A stretch of DNA of 64,000 bases from Phaeoceros laevis. Taxonomy: Eukaryota; Anthocerotophyta; Anthocerotopsida; Notothyladales. Below, in pieces: positions 28,208 to 37,532 of the stretch; the first letter of the stretch is position 1, and every line of letters starts with the position of its first letter. The stretch spans positions 389,997 through 453,996 of the forward strand of contig JBNGIQ010009483.1 of the NCBI GenBank assembly GCA_049999765.1, read 5' to 3'. The position numbers and the translations under genes were made by a program. Under the pieces are notes generated by a model. The model did not search any database and had not been told where the DNA came from. It saw only the letters and a list, made by a program, of their open reading frames with translations.

Positions 28208-30642
28208 TCAGCACAATCCATCAAGGTACGATTGTAAGTCAGAGAGGTTGCGTAGGCCAATGACCTTTGCATCTTCTTCGGTGTACTCCGACTGAATCAG
28301 AGACAGAATCTGTCCATGCGCCTCTATGATGTTAGTCTTGATTGGTTTGTACAAAATGGCACGTGTAGGAGACGTTGGAAGGTACAGCTTCATCTTTGCC
28401 ACCACTGTAGGCAACTGCTCCTTGAGAGCCTCGTCAACCTTAACCACCAATTCTGCAAGCTTCTCTGGCGTTGCAAATGCTTGCTGCTTAAGAACTCGTA
28501 CTTCTCCTGTTCCCCCCTTTCCAGTTGAAGATGGTGCAACCTTAATTGCTGTGACCTTGGTGATGAACGAAAGCATGGGCTCAACAGCAATCTTCGTGAC
28601 AAACATGATGAACTGCTCACAGGTGGCCTTCAAGTTTTTCTCTAGTTCCTGTTTGGCATCTACCTGATTCTCCAGCACCCGAGGAGAGAATACCCTGGCT
28701 AAAGCTGACCTGCTTGTGAGATCAAACATGGACGCCTGCCCCTGCAAAATTTTCCGCAAGTGCTCCAGCAGGTGTGTAAAATCTAGCTCCTTGTATGTTA
28801 CAGAAAACTCAATGTCAAATGGCGATATTTGTTCTCGCAAAATGAGCAGGTGTTTGATAAGAAAGAGCTGTCCATCCATGGATGACGACTTTTTTGTGAT
28901 CAATTTGCTTGCACGCTGTATGGAAGAAGAACAAATATTCACGCCATCCTGGGCAAGACCAGTGAAGATACCAGGTTCAAGACACCGGTACAGCTTGGAA
29001 AGGCATGACAAGGTCCTTTCCAAAGGTGGATACCATGCAGCATAGGCGTCTCGGCTGTCCTCATCTTCATGCCCAGATGCTATGGCTGCTGCTGCAGCTT
29101 GCTCCAGTTTAGAGGGATAGTCAAGATCTTCAGCCAATGGTAAGTAGTTTGCAATCTCATCACGCATATAAGTCTGTGACCTAAAAGTCAGCCGCTCTTG
29201 CACATCAGCAAGGGTCCGAAGGATGACGGGTCTGAGACCTGCAACAGATTCCCCACGTCGACTTAACTGCTCATCCAGCATCTCACCCTTCAATATCTCC
29301 ACTAACTCACAAAGCTGGTCCAGATCTGCTTCATGTATAAACTTGGGCCTCAGAGTATCATACAGTGCTGTGCACAAGGGATCAACAAGGGGTGTGAGGT
29401 TTGCAACCTCGGAGGATGACGAGGGGAAGAAGTGATCAAATAGCTGATGCTCAAGCTGGCAGACCTGAATCAAATAAGCGCATCCTGATCGAGTCAAAGA
29501 GGTCAAAGGTTCATTCTTGGCATACTCTGTAAGTCTCTGCATCACCACTCCTTGAACTAACGAAAGGCGCTGTTCACAATAGAGGGTGTGACAATCTGAG
29601 AGCACTTGAGAGTATTCCTTCCGTGAAGCTCTACTTTCAACCTCCTCCATTAAGGGTTTCAACTCGTGGGCTGCAGCTTTGAAACGCACATATAAAACAG
29701 ATGTCTCTGAGCCCTCTGCTATAGAAGCCGTTCCACTTGCCCCAATACTTTCCCTTATAGCTGATTGTACTTGAGCTGCTGAACTTCTCAAAACAGAGAG
29801 GACATGACTTCTCACCATGCCTAATGCCCTGGACTGCAATTGCCTGAACTTGACAAGATAAGTGCTGGCATCAGCATACTGAGGATTGTTTGTCACATAA
29901 GATATGCATTCGTCCAACCTCTTCAAAAGAGGAAGAAAATGTCCACTAGCTACGCTCATGGTAGGTGCATAGAACTGTGTGGCTATAGATTCCAGCTCAT
30001 CAAAGTAATTGAGCTTCGTCTTCAGTGCATCAGCGAACTCCACAAGCCTGTCCTTCTCCATCACAAGACGTTCACAAGCGTCGTGCAATGTCTTGGTCTT
30101 GAGGGCTACAGCTTGATGCTGTGCTTGAAGATCATCAAAGAGCCCGAGAGTGCTGTCTACACAACCAAGTAAGTCATCGCATGTGTTCAAGTGCCCCGTC
30201 AATGTGTTCACATATTGCCGGTATTTCTCCTCTGTTTCTGATTTCATAGCAACCTCCAGGTCCGTGTGCCACTTGTAAAACTGGTGACTGTTCACCAAAG
30301 CAAGGTCGCTAAGGTTAAGTCTTTGCTGGGAAACGTCCACCAACGCCGAAGCATCGTCCTGAATAGCCTGGCTGGAAGTATTATCCCCTGCCAGATGCGA
30401 AGGCATTGATCTTTCCGCACAGACCTGCCCGAGAACAACTATGGCTGCCAATTGCTGCTCCGTCAAAGGAGCGGTCTGCCACAGCAAGGCAATCATAGGT
30501 GAGCTCTACAGATCTTTGACAAGCGCATCCACATTCAAGCTCAAAAGCCAACAAATACCTGCTCCCATGTAGATCCGAAACTGTATCCTTTCGAAACTGC
30601 TGCGGAGCGAGGTGCCGCTTGCAATGGTCCTGGGCTCGCCAT
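28208..30642 (-). CDS. COG3: Conserved oligomeric Golgi complex subunit 3
   Basis: COG3 (Sec34) is a lobe-A subunit of the tether for retrograde vesicles at the Golgi. Exon 1 (30642-30559) encodes 28 residues beginning MASPGPLQ and ending in [20 protein letters not shown]...GGCAG intron follows. Exon 2 (30475-28208) resumes with [17 protein letters not shown] and runs uninterrupted to YLDGLC, giving 783 aa, about the size of the plant family. Recognisable blocks are [59 protein letters not shown] and [20 protein letters not shown]. An in-frame ATG inside the intron at 30496 would give a shorter protein but lacks the conserved KGYSF start. The gene is divergent to a YIP1-family gene. Confidence 0.95.
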
Positions 30643-31318
30643 ATCTCTTCTCTCGTCGCACTGGTCAACTCCAGCGACGTCAGAAATCCCTTGATACCTC
30701 CATCTGCTGCAGTGAGACAGCAGACACAATGAATGTCTTTCCTTTCCAGCTTCCCTTCCCTAGAGTGGCACCTTTGCCGTCGACAGTGTAAATCGTACTA
30801 AAGGTTTCACTCGTTTGTCCCTCCAATCAATGGTAACGCGGGACAAAACATGGTCCCCAGTCACGTATGACAGGCACTGCGGCTCGTCGAGGACTGGCAC
30901 AGATCTGGCGGCACCTAGTGTAGACTCCCCTGTGCGAGTCTCCCATGACTCACAGTGAGTGACTTATAACGATTCAGTACTTCATTGTTTCACAAACAAC
31001 CTGGAAACGGGAGAGCCTGCTAGGAGAAGCAAAGCTTATGCAAGTCACCTGAGACGAAATGTTTTTGGTGAGAGACAGCGAGAGTGCACATTTTTGCAAT
31101 TGTTGAATTTCTTTCTCTCAATTTGTTCCTACGAAAAGCCAACCACACTCGCGGTAGCTTGTAGCCGACATGTGCAAACAGCACCTGATCATTCCCTCTT
31201 GGAGAGGATGGCAATGTCCGTATAGGAAGCAGCAGAGTTGGTGTCTGATAGGAGTGGTGGCGTGAGCCGAGAATCTCGTTGCTCCAGCTGCTCTCTGTAC
31301 TGGCGAGGGGATTGGAGG
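30643..31318. promoter_or_regulatory. Shared 676-bp intergenic region of the COG3/YIP1 divergent pair
   Basis: The start codons of COG3 (-) and the YIP1-family gene (+) face away from each other across this stretch. It must hold both 5' UTRs and core promoters. No clear TATA box was assigned. Short open frames here are not supported as genes. Confidence 0.5.
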
Positions 31319-32485
31319 ATGGGGCCGAATGATGATATTGCTCTTTCGTTCGATGCAGTGCCCGGCATGTCAATGCCGACTCAGCGACGGGGGTACCCAA
31401 CGCAGGGAGGTTTGCACAATCAGCCCCCACTCCGACAGCCCCCACCTCTACCGATGATGAGGCCAGGCCCAGGCCCAAGCCCTGGCCTTGGCCTTGGCGC
31501 CATCCCCAGCTCATCAGGATTGCCGTTTCTTCCCTTCGATCTGGTGTCGTCTTCATCCTCTTCCAGTGGCCTGCCCCCTAGGGTTGCGTATGGTGCGCCA
31601 GGGTACAATGCTTTCGAAGACGAACCTCCCCTCCTTGAAGGTGCAAATCGATGTGGTTGGTCTTTTGGCAATTGCCGCTTTACTGTAGGAATACTGTGTG
31701 ACTGCAACCAAGCAGGAGCACCTGAGCATGTTCTCTGTTTGTTGTTGCTGTGCCTGTTGAGCTTGCAGAGCTTGGCATCGACATTTCCCAAATAAGGCGG
31801 AGAACTCTGGCTGTCCTAAACCCTCTGCGTGTCAACTCTCAGCTCCACGAGGAAGCTGATCTGTCCGGCCCCTTCATCTTCCTCATTTTGTTTGGATTGT
31901 TCCAGTTCCTGGCTCAGAAGGTTCACTTCGGTGTGATAATTGGCTGGAGCACCCTTGCCTCCTTGTTTCTGTACGTGGTGTTCAACATGCTGGCCGGCAC
32001 AAATGGGAGTCTGGATTTCCATCGCTGCTTCAGCCTGATTGGATACTGTCTCGTGCCTATTGTATTGTACTCTGCTTCAGCCATCTTCCTCCCCTTGGGG
32101 TAAGCATTTTACTTCTGGAACAGTTATTTTTTCAGGAGTGCCTTGAGGATGTTTCTGTGTACGTAGTCCAGGGCATGACTGGATTTCTCACTTTTTTTTT
32201 CAGGAGTGCTTTGAGGATGTTGTGTAGGTAGTCCAGGGCATGATTGGATTTCCCACATGTGCTTGACCTCCCACATGTCCTTGACCTTGCTCGTCTTCTG
32301 ATTGCAGGCTAGTGAGGGGCGTGCTGGCTGCTGTGGCAGTCATTTGGTGCACGAGAGCATGTACGAGTTTGCTAGTTGAGCTTGTACCACATGCGGATGA
32401 GCATAGATCTCTGGTAGCCTATGCTTGTGCTCTCATCTACACTGCGTTTGCCCTTCTTGTAGTCTTCAAGGATTCAAGCAGTTGA
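31319..32485 (+). CDS. YIP1-family Golgi membrane protein
   Basis: YIP1-family (YIPF) proteins bind Rab GTPases and act in ER-Golgi and trans-Golgi traffic. Exon 1 (31319-31640) encodes a Pro/Gly/Ser-rich cytosolic N-terminus ending FEDEPPLLEG. Exon 2 (31768-32099) gives LGIDISQIRRRTLAVLNPLR, DLSGPFIFLILFGLFQFLA, GWSTLASLFLYVVFNMLAG and YCLVPIVLYSASAIFLPLG. Exon 3 (32308-32485) gives LVRGVLAAVAVIWCTRA, LVAYACALIYTAFALLVVF and the stop. Together these form about five membrane segments. The PPLLEELGI-type motif and the DLSGP motif are diagnostic of the family. Joining exons 2 and 3 directly breaks the frame. Either of two small candidate exons in the intron (32136-32158 or 32204-32223) restores it, as would one fewer G in the run at 32097-32100. 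Confidence 0.88.
32127..32256 (+). repeat. Tandem duplication (about 65 bp) inside the second YIP1 intron
   Basis: Two copies, roughly 32127-32191 and 32192-32256, share a pyrimidine tract ending in CAG, then GAGTGC(C/T)TTGAGGATGTT, then a GTA(C/G)GTAGTCCAGGGCATGA block and GGATTTC(T/C)CAC. They differ by a few substitutions and a small indel. Each contains an acceptor-like and a donor-like site. Confidence 0.9.
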
Positions 32486-32985
32486 GCAACAATGCTCTTC
32501 CCTTTCTCAGAATCAAATTACTCCATTCAAACAAAACGGACTTCCCAACTCTCGCTTATCCTTTAGGAAATGGCAGGTATCTTCCCTGCATATGCTGTGC
32601 CCACTAAAACAGCGAGTATTGTGCTCAACTACTAAATTTGTCCACGATTTGTTGATCCTTCAAAAATCGGGAGTTGCTGTCGATGGCAGCATGATGAGCA
32701 GTCTTTCCACAAGCTCATCGGGAGTAAGGTTCAGGGCTTCACCTCGACGAGGAAGAAGGATAAGGCCATAGCCCCATCCATGCCCCCTTCCATTATACAC
32801 ATAAATGCAAACAAGGTCCTTTTGCCATCCCAAACACCCGCTCTCCGCCTACCCTCGCTAGCGCTTCAGTGGATTGACAATTCCTAATAGAGCCCCCCAA
32901 CATGAGGAAGGACCTCAGCACAACCAATTAACCGCAGCTCAAAGACACGAAAGCAGTAGTGGAAACTCCATGACACGAACCACTT
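32486..32985. other. Convergent spacer between the YIP1 gene and a minus-strand remnant
   Basis: No open frame with a domain is present. The stretch probably includes the YIP1 3' UTR. No repeat was recognised. Confidence 0.5.
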
Positions 32986-33795
32986 TTACTGTTCCCAGTT
33001 AACCCCAAATCTGCAGACCCCCTGCAAAACTTTGGTCGCTCTCTGCAGATTGTTCCCGAATTTTGAAGCAGGTATCGGAAAGAGCAACGCCCCGGCATAG
33101 ATAGAGCCTCCTATCCAGACTGCCGAGCCGCTCAGAGTACGGTCCCTTGGAAAGGTTCCATCTGTTAGGTCACATAGCGACAATCCAAGCTCTAGTCTTG
33201 CTCCGCAGATGGGACCTGTCAGGGTGCCCTGAAGGTTTCCACCAGGCCGTAACGATGTGCTTATCCTGGTTGGAGGAGCACCGCTGGATCTGCAAGTATT
33301 CCATGTAAGTTCCCAGCAAAAGCTGATCCTGATCTAAGAGATTCGTCAAGTGGAATTGGATGTGTGGATCTTGGTGTGGAAGAAAGCTCCGTACGGACAG
33401 GATGTTTTTTACACATTTCCCCAGCACAAATGATGCGCCACAAGCGAGTATTCTCGTCGCAAATGTTGCCCAAGGCATAGTCTAGAACTGTTTCAATTTT
33501 CAATATGGCCTCACCAACACTACCAGCACTCCCAACCGAGCTAAGCAGAGCAGTAAATTTCTGCTCTGGGCACTGGCATATGCCACAAGCCAGCCACATT
33601 GCAGCAGCAGCGGCAGGTGAGACAAGTTTGCTGAACGCATCGTGGCCCCGTGCAAACCAAGCTGCTCTGCCAAATACGCATCTCCATCATTGCATTCCTG
33701 GCAATAGAAGATCTGATGCCGCCAGTACGATGGTGCTCTCTTAGGACACGACCAACAAAACAAAACCTGTTCCACTTGTTGTTGTCCATGTAACT
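32986..33795 (-). pseudogene. Unidentified coding remnant with a disrupted frame
   Basis: The minus strand carries protein-like sequence in different frames. The upstream part (about 33660-33255) contains FSKLVSPAAAAMWLACG, then SVGEAILKIETVLDYALGNI, then LRSGSAFAGNLHGILADPAV, and hits a stop after LLQPG. A second frame resumes 20-25 bp later with GGNLQGTLTGPICGARLELG, LTDGTFPRDRTLSGSAVWIG and IPASKFGNNLQRATKVLQGV, ending FGVNWEQ at 32986. The LLQPG/GGNLQG junction reads smoothly if about 23 bp are removed, but no GT-AG pair bounds them. It is either a pseudogene with a small insertion, a sequence error, or a gene with an unseen intron. The family is not recognised. Confidence 0.4.
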
Positions 33796-33833
33796 ATTAC
33801 CCTAATCAGCTGGATACATAAGTACACGGTACA

Positions 33834-33871
33834 CCTACATGCACAAGCCTTTACCGCGAGATGCATGTAGG
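33834..33871. repeat. Hairpin with perfect 10-bp arms
   Basis: CCTACATGCA at 33834-33843 is the exact reverse complement of 33862-33871, with an 18-nt loop. It lies just before the 21-nt segment shared with 24783-24803. Confidence 0.7.
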
Positions 33872-34474
33872 AAGGGAGGCAACGCCTTCTGGGCCGCAGC
33901 CGCACACATGGCGAAAAGGTCATAATATGTAAGGAGACGGTACTGGTCATGGTGGGCTTGGGTGAAGCATATGTTGGAAGCCGTTAGCTCTCCGTAGCCG
34001 TACCGCCGTTAGGTGCAGGGTCACACTTGGGGTGTACATGTTATTGGATCCGAAATATATGATTTCAATTTCATGTGTGCCCTCATATATGTACATTCCA
34101 ATGAGTACCCAATCAATCAATCACAATAGACACACTTCTACCTTTCTAGATGAACAACCAAACATAAGTAACAACACAAGAGTGCCTACTCTAACACGCG
34201 TTTGCTAAATGAAGGGTCGGGTTCGGGGGAGACGTTTGTGAGATGAAGGGTCTGTTTTGTGCGATGTGAACATTGCAAAAGGGATAAGATATTCATTCTG
34301 GTGGGATAGAAAGTTGGATTGAATGTCGTCATTGGCGTTGGACGCTAAAAGTGACTGTAAGAGATGTCCAAGATCCTTAAGTGACATGGACACCACGTTA
34401 TCTCCCTTATGCCTCAAAATGAGGAGCCCAGGTGTTCCTTGTTAGTGTCACTGAGCTGAAGTCAATATTATTAT

Positions 34475-34540
34475 CCGGCGAGGGATACCCCAATGGCAGG
34501 GCACGAGCCCTGCCATTGGGCCGGCGAGGGTTCGATTCCA
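34475..34540 (+). repeat. 14-bp perfect foldback between 10-bp direct repeats, next to a tRNA-like box B
   Basis: CCGGCGAGGG occurs at 34475-34484 and again at 34521-34530. Between the copies lies a perfect inverted repeat with arms 34489-34502 and 34507-34520 and the loop ACGA. Directly after the second copy comes GGTTCGATTCC (34529-34539), which fits the RNA polymerase III box B consensus. The layout could be a small foldback insertion with a target duplication, or the head of a tRNA-derived SINE running GC-rich to about 34.85 kb. A convincing box A was not found. Confidence 0.5.
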
Positions 34541-34846
34541 AACCCCTGCCACAAGCAACAGCCCCTCTTGCCCATCCCGTTGTTGGGCCGGCAAGCATGG
34601 GGCCATGTGGCAGGCTACCATCTTGCCGAGTATATGCCCCTTGAGGCAGGGGCCCACGCAACCTCGACTACGCCCCCGATGGGATGGGCTGGTGTTCGGA
34701 CGGCGTGCTAGCAACTGGCGGGCGAGTTAGGTGAAGAAGGGTCTGGGGTGGGGCCCCTTCAGGCGGGGCTCGTGAGTCCTGGCACACGAGCTGTGCTGCT
34801 TGCGCACCGGCTCGGCAGGCTGGTGGCTGGCTTCTTGGAGCAACGG

Positions 34847-34972
34847 AAAACGCCACGAAGGCTCAAGTGAGAGTGCAATTAAAGATTCAAATAGCTTGGG
34901 CGTAAACAGAAAATGCCGCGAAGGCTCAAGTGGGACTGCAATTAAAGACTCAAATAGCTTGGGCATAGCGGA
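34847..34972. repeat. 63-bp tandem duplication
   Basis: Two copies, 34847-34909 and 34910-34972, share GC(C/T)(A/G)CGAAGGCTCAAGTG and AATTAAAGA(T/C)TCAAATAGC with a handful of substitutions. The period is 63 bp, which is divisible by three, but no sound reading frame covers it. Confidence 0.85.
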
Positions 34973-35136
34973 CATGGTAAAGGATAGGCACATTAGGATA
35001 TCAACGGTAAATGTATACTATAAAAAAAAATTCAATATTCATTTATTTTCAACTATTAACTTCTTGCAAATTTGCAACAAAGAATTTTGGCGTGGCGTGG
35101 ATCAAAAACCGCGAATAGATATTGGTCCTTCGAAAT

Positions 35137-35618
35137 TTGAGTTCCGACATGGCCATGCATCGAGCAGCTTTGCGTGCGTTTTCCATGATGGAGCTGAAAA
35201 TTAGAGTGCGTTGAAGGTCAATTCAATTTGGCGATATGAGAATCACGCATTATGAAGAATTGGCTCATCAAGATTTCAATCAAAGGGAATAATGGTAGTA
35301 TCCCCTGCCATTTTTTTTTTAACAATTTCACATTAATAAATCAATTGTAGTATATTGTCCTTTGTACATGTGTAAGTACACATGTTCCTTGCCACTACAA
35401 TTGACAAAAAGTGGCCCAGGCAAAGAGTGGCTTCATGAAAGATTTTATTCCAATTCGCCTACAAGGACGTTTTTGTATTTTTTTGGTAGGAGTGTTGCCT
35501 TCTAACATATACAACCACGAAGTCCGATCTGTTGCGCTTTGATACAGAAGTGTTGGATTTACATGGTGTGAAGACAATTGAGTTCCGACATGGCAATGCG
35601 CTGAGCTGCTTTGCGTGC
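35137..35618. repeat. Diverged 41-bp direct repeat, copies 441 bp apart
   Basis: The copies 35137-35177 and 35578-35618 both start TTGAGTTCCGACATGG and end GCTTTGCGTGC, with about five mismatches between. The similarity fades outside these bounds. They are probably fragments of an old repeat family. Confidence 0.7.
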
Positions 35619-37532
35619 AAATGTCATGAAAAGTTGTGTCGTGTCGCATGTGCTAGTGTGTAGTTGGGTGTTCAGGTGATCGTAATGTGGTGCAACATCA
35701 GCTAGTGGTAGCTTTTCTCTTTTTATTGCATGCAATATCTGCAAAGATAAGCATATTTAAGTAGGTAGTGGCTGTAGTTGCTCATGCTGGCTCATGCCAG
35801 GAGGCTATTTTGCCATAAGTAGTGCAAGCTATTTCTAGTCTATTTTGTCCAGAGCATGGCACTAAACCAGCCTTGAATGCGGAGGTTCCAAGACTTGGGG
35901 CTTGGGAGGAAGCTGCCCTCCACACAACTCAATGCTCAGCCACGACACCACCCCAAGGGAACTGGGTGCACACTTAGGGTAGGCCTGAAGGGAAGCAACC
36001 AATTTTGCAATTTCTTTGGGATTTTCAGGTGCTAGAACAGCAGCTCATGCGCGTGTTTGAACTCCATGATTTCCTAAGCTACGCCAACCTCTCGAGCTGT
36101 GCTTGCATAATGGTTGTTGCTTGAGTATGAGCGTGTGGTTTGATTGGAGGAAATGAGCTGACTCGTAGCTATTGACAAAATAGCAAAAACGCAATCGCTT
36201 TGTCGCTTGGTGTATCATGTTACTCGCATGGCCACGGGACTTGTAGTAGTCATCCATTTATTTGTTTTCTTTTCTTTTTATTGTTTCATGTGCTGCTGCG
36301 TATGCTACATGATGTGCATACATGAAGCCACATCACCTGGTTTTAGCTTGAGGTAACAACAGCATGACGGACTATTAGCACGATGACCATTAGCACGACA
36401 GAAAGGCACGCCATTCCGCAACGATTTGAACAATTTCTTTAAGGTCTCCGGGATGTCCTGACTATCTTAACTAATCTAACTAAGATAACTCTAACTAATA
36501 TAATTAAACTAATTATCCTTATACCCTTATGGCAAGTTCATGCTCCTCATCAACCAATCCCAAAGAAGGGTCCAAATTTGGTGGTGGGCAGCCAATAATG
36601 TACGCGCTTCTTACCCCAAATAATTTCTGCCCACCAAGATTTCTTTTCTTCCGGGATTTAGAAAACTTAGAAGTGCAAGAATGTCGGGGGAGCTACTAAA
36701 CAGAGGAAAGAAACAGTTACAGGGCAACAACAACTGACGGCCTGCACGTGCTCGAGGCCAGCATCTCACGCATCCATGAGGACAAACCGGTGCTCGAGGA
36801 GTTGCGCAGCCCAGGGCAATGGAACCAGGTCACAGGCACCAACTTCGGGGCCGGGTGGCCGCACGGGAGAAGGACCAGAATCTACAATGTCGTCGTGTTC
36901 CGCCAGGTGGAGGCTGCCCGGGGTTGGAAGCCTGCCCGATGCTTCGGGGTCTCAGGCGTTCTGGAGCTGCCCGCCTGCCCCGCCTGCTCATCACGCGCCA
37001 AAACTTCACCTTGCTCCGACTTGGCTCTAGCTTTGAGCGTTCCGGTTTCATCACGACGGCCAGCAGCCCTGGAGGCAGGGAGGACTACCCCCTTCTTCTC
37101 GTGCCGAGGGGAGGAAGCTTGTCTGCGCCCTCCTGCATGGACGATGTCCGGAGGAGATGGCGGCTCAAGGCACCTGGGTAGGTGCAGGCCGCGATTCGGT
37201 CCATCATGAGCAATTTCGCTTTCGGTGACGGACAGCACGGTGTGAGCCAGGAATGACACAGAACACGCTCAAGACACAGTGCTTTTAGGGTTTCAGCAGG
37301 AGATGAGGAAGGAGGGAGCTGAATCTAGGATGGAGGTCCGCTCCTTTGTTTGTGAATGCAGTCTCACGCCCTGATGCTATACTTCCTCCGGACAGAATGA
37401 CCACAGGCTGTAGCACGCCGGTGGTGCGGCTTGAAGAATGCTCCGTTTCTTCCTCCACAGTTCCGGACCTGGCAACAAGCAAGCTCAACGGCTAGCTAGG
37501 GGATGGATGAATTTGCAGGCAGCTAACTCACA

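Larger units (their letters stand above)
33796..37532. other. Gene-poor region with repeats, upstream of the GRAS gene
   Basis: No supported protein gene is present. It contains hairpins, a tRNA-like box B, a 63-bp tandem duplication, a dispersed 41-bp repeat and AT-rich stretches (about 36440-36520), consistent with decayed mobile DNA. From about 36.75 to 37.3 kb the sequence becomes GC-rich with overlapping open frames on both strands. This is probably the promoter and leader of the GRAS gene. Confidence 0.5.

Noticed and set aside
36748-37259. Open frames of 153 codons (+) and 125 codons (-) upstream of the GRAS gene
   Set aside because: They overlap on opposite strands in a GC-rich leader/promoter and show no domain or codon pattern favouring either.
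32486-37532. CRISPR array or bacterial mobile element
   Set aside because: The repeats here are two-copy, diverged and unevenly spaced, and the whole window is plant nuclear DNA.
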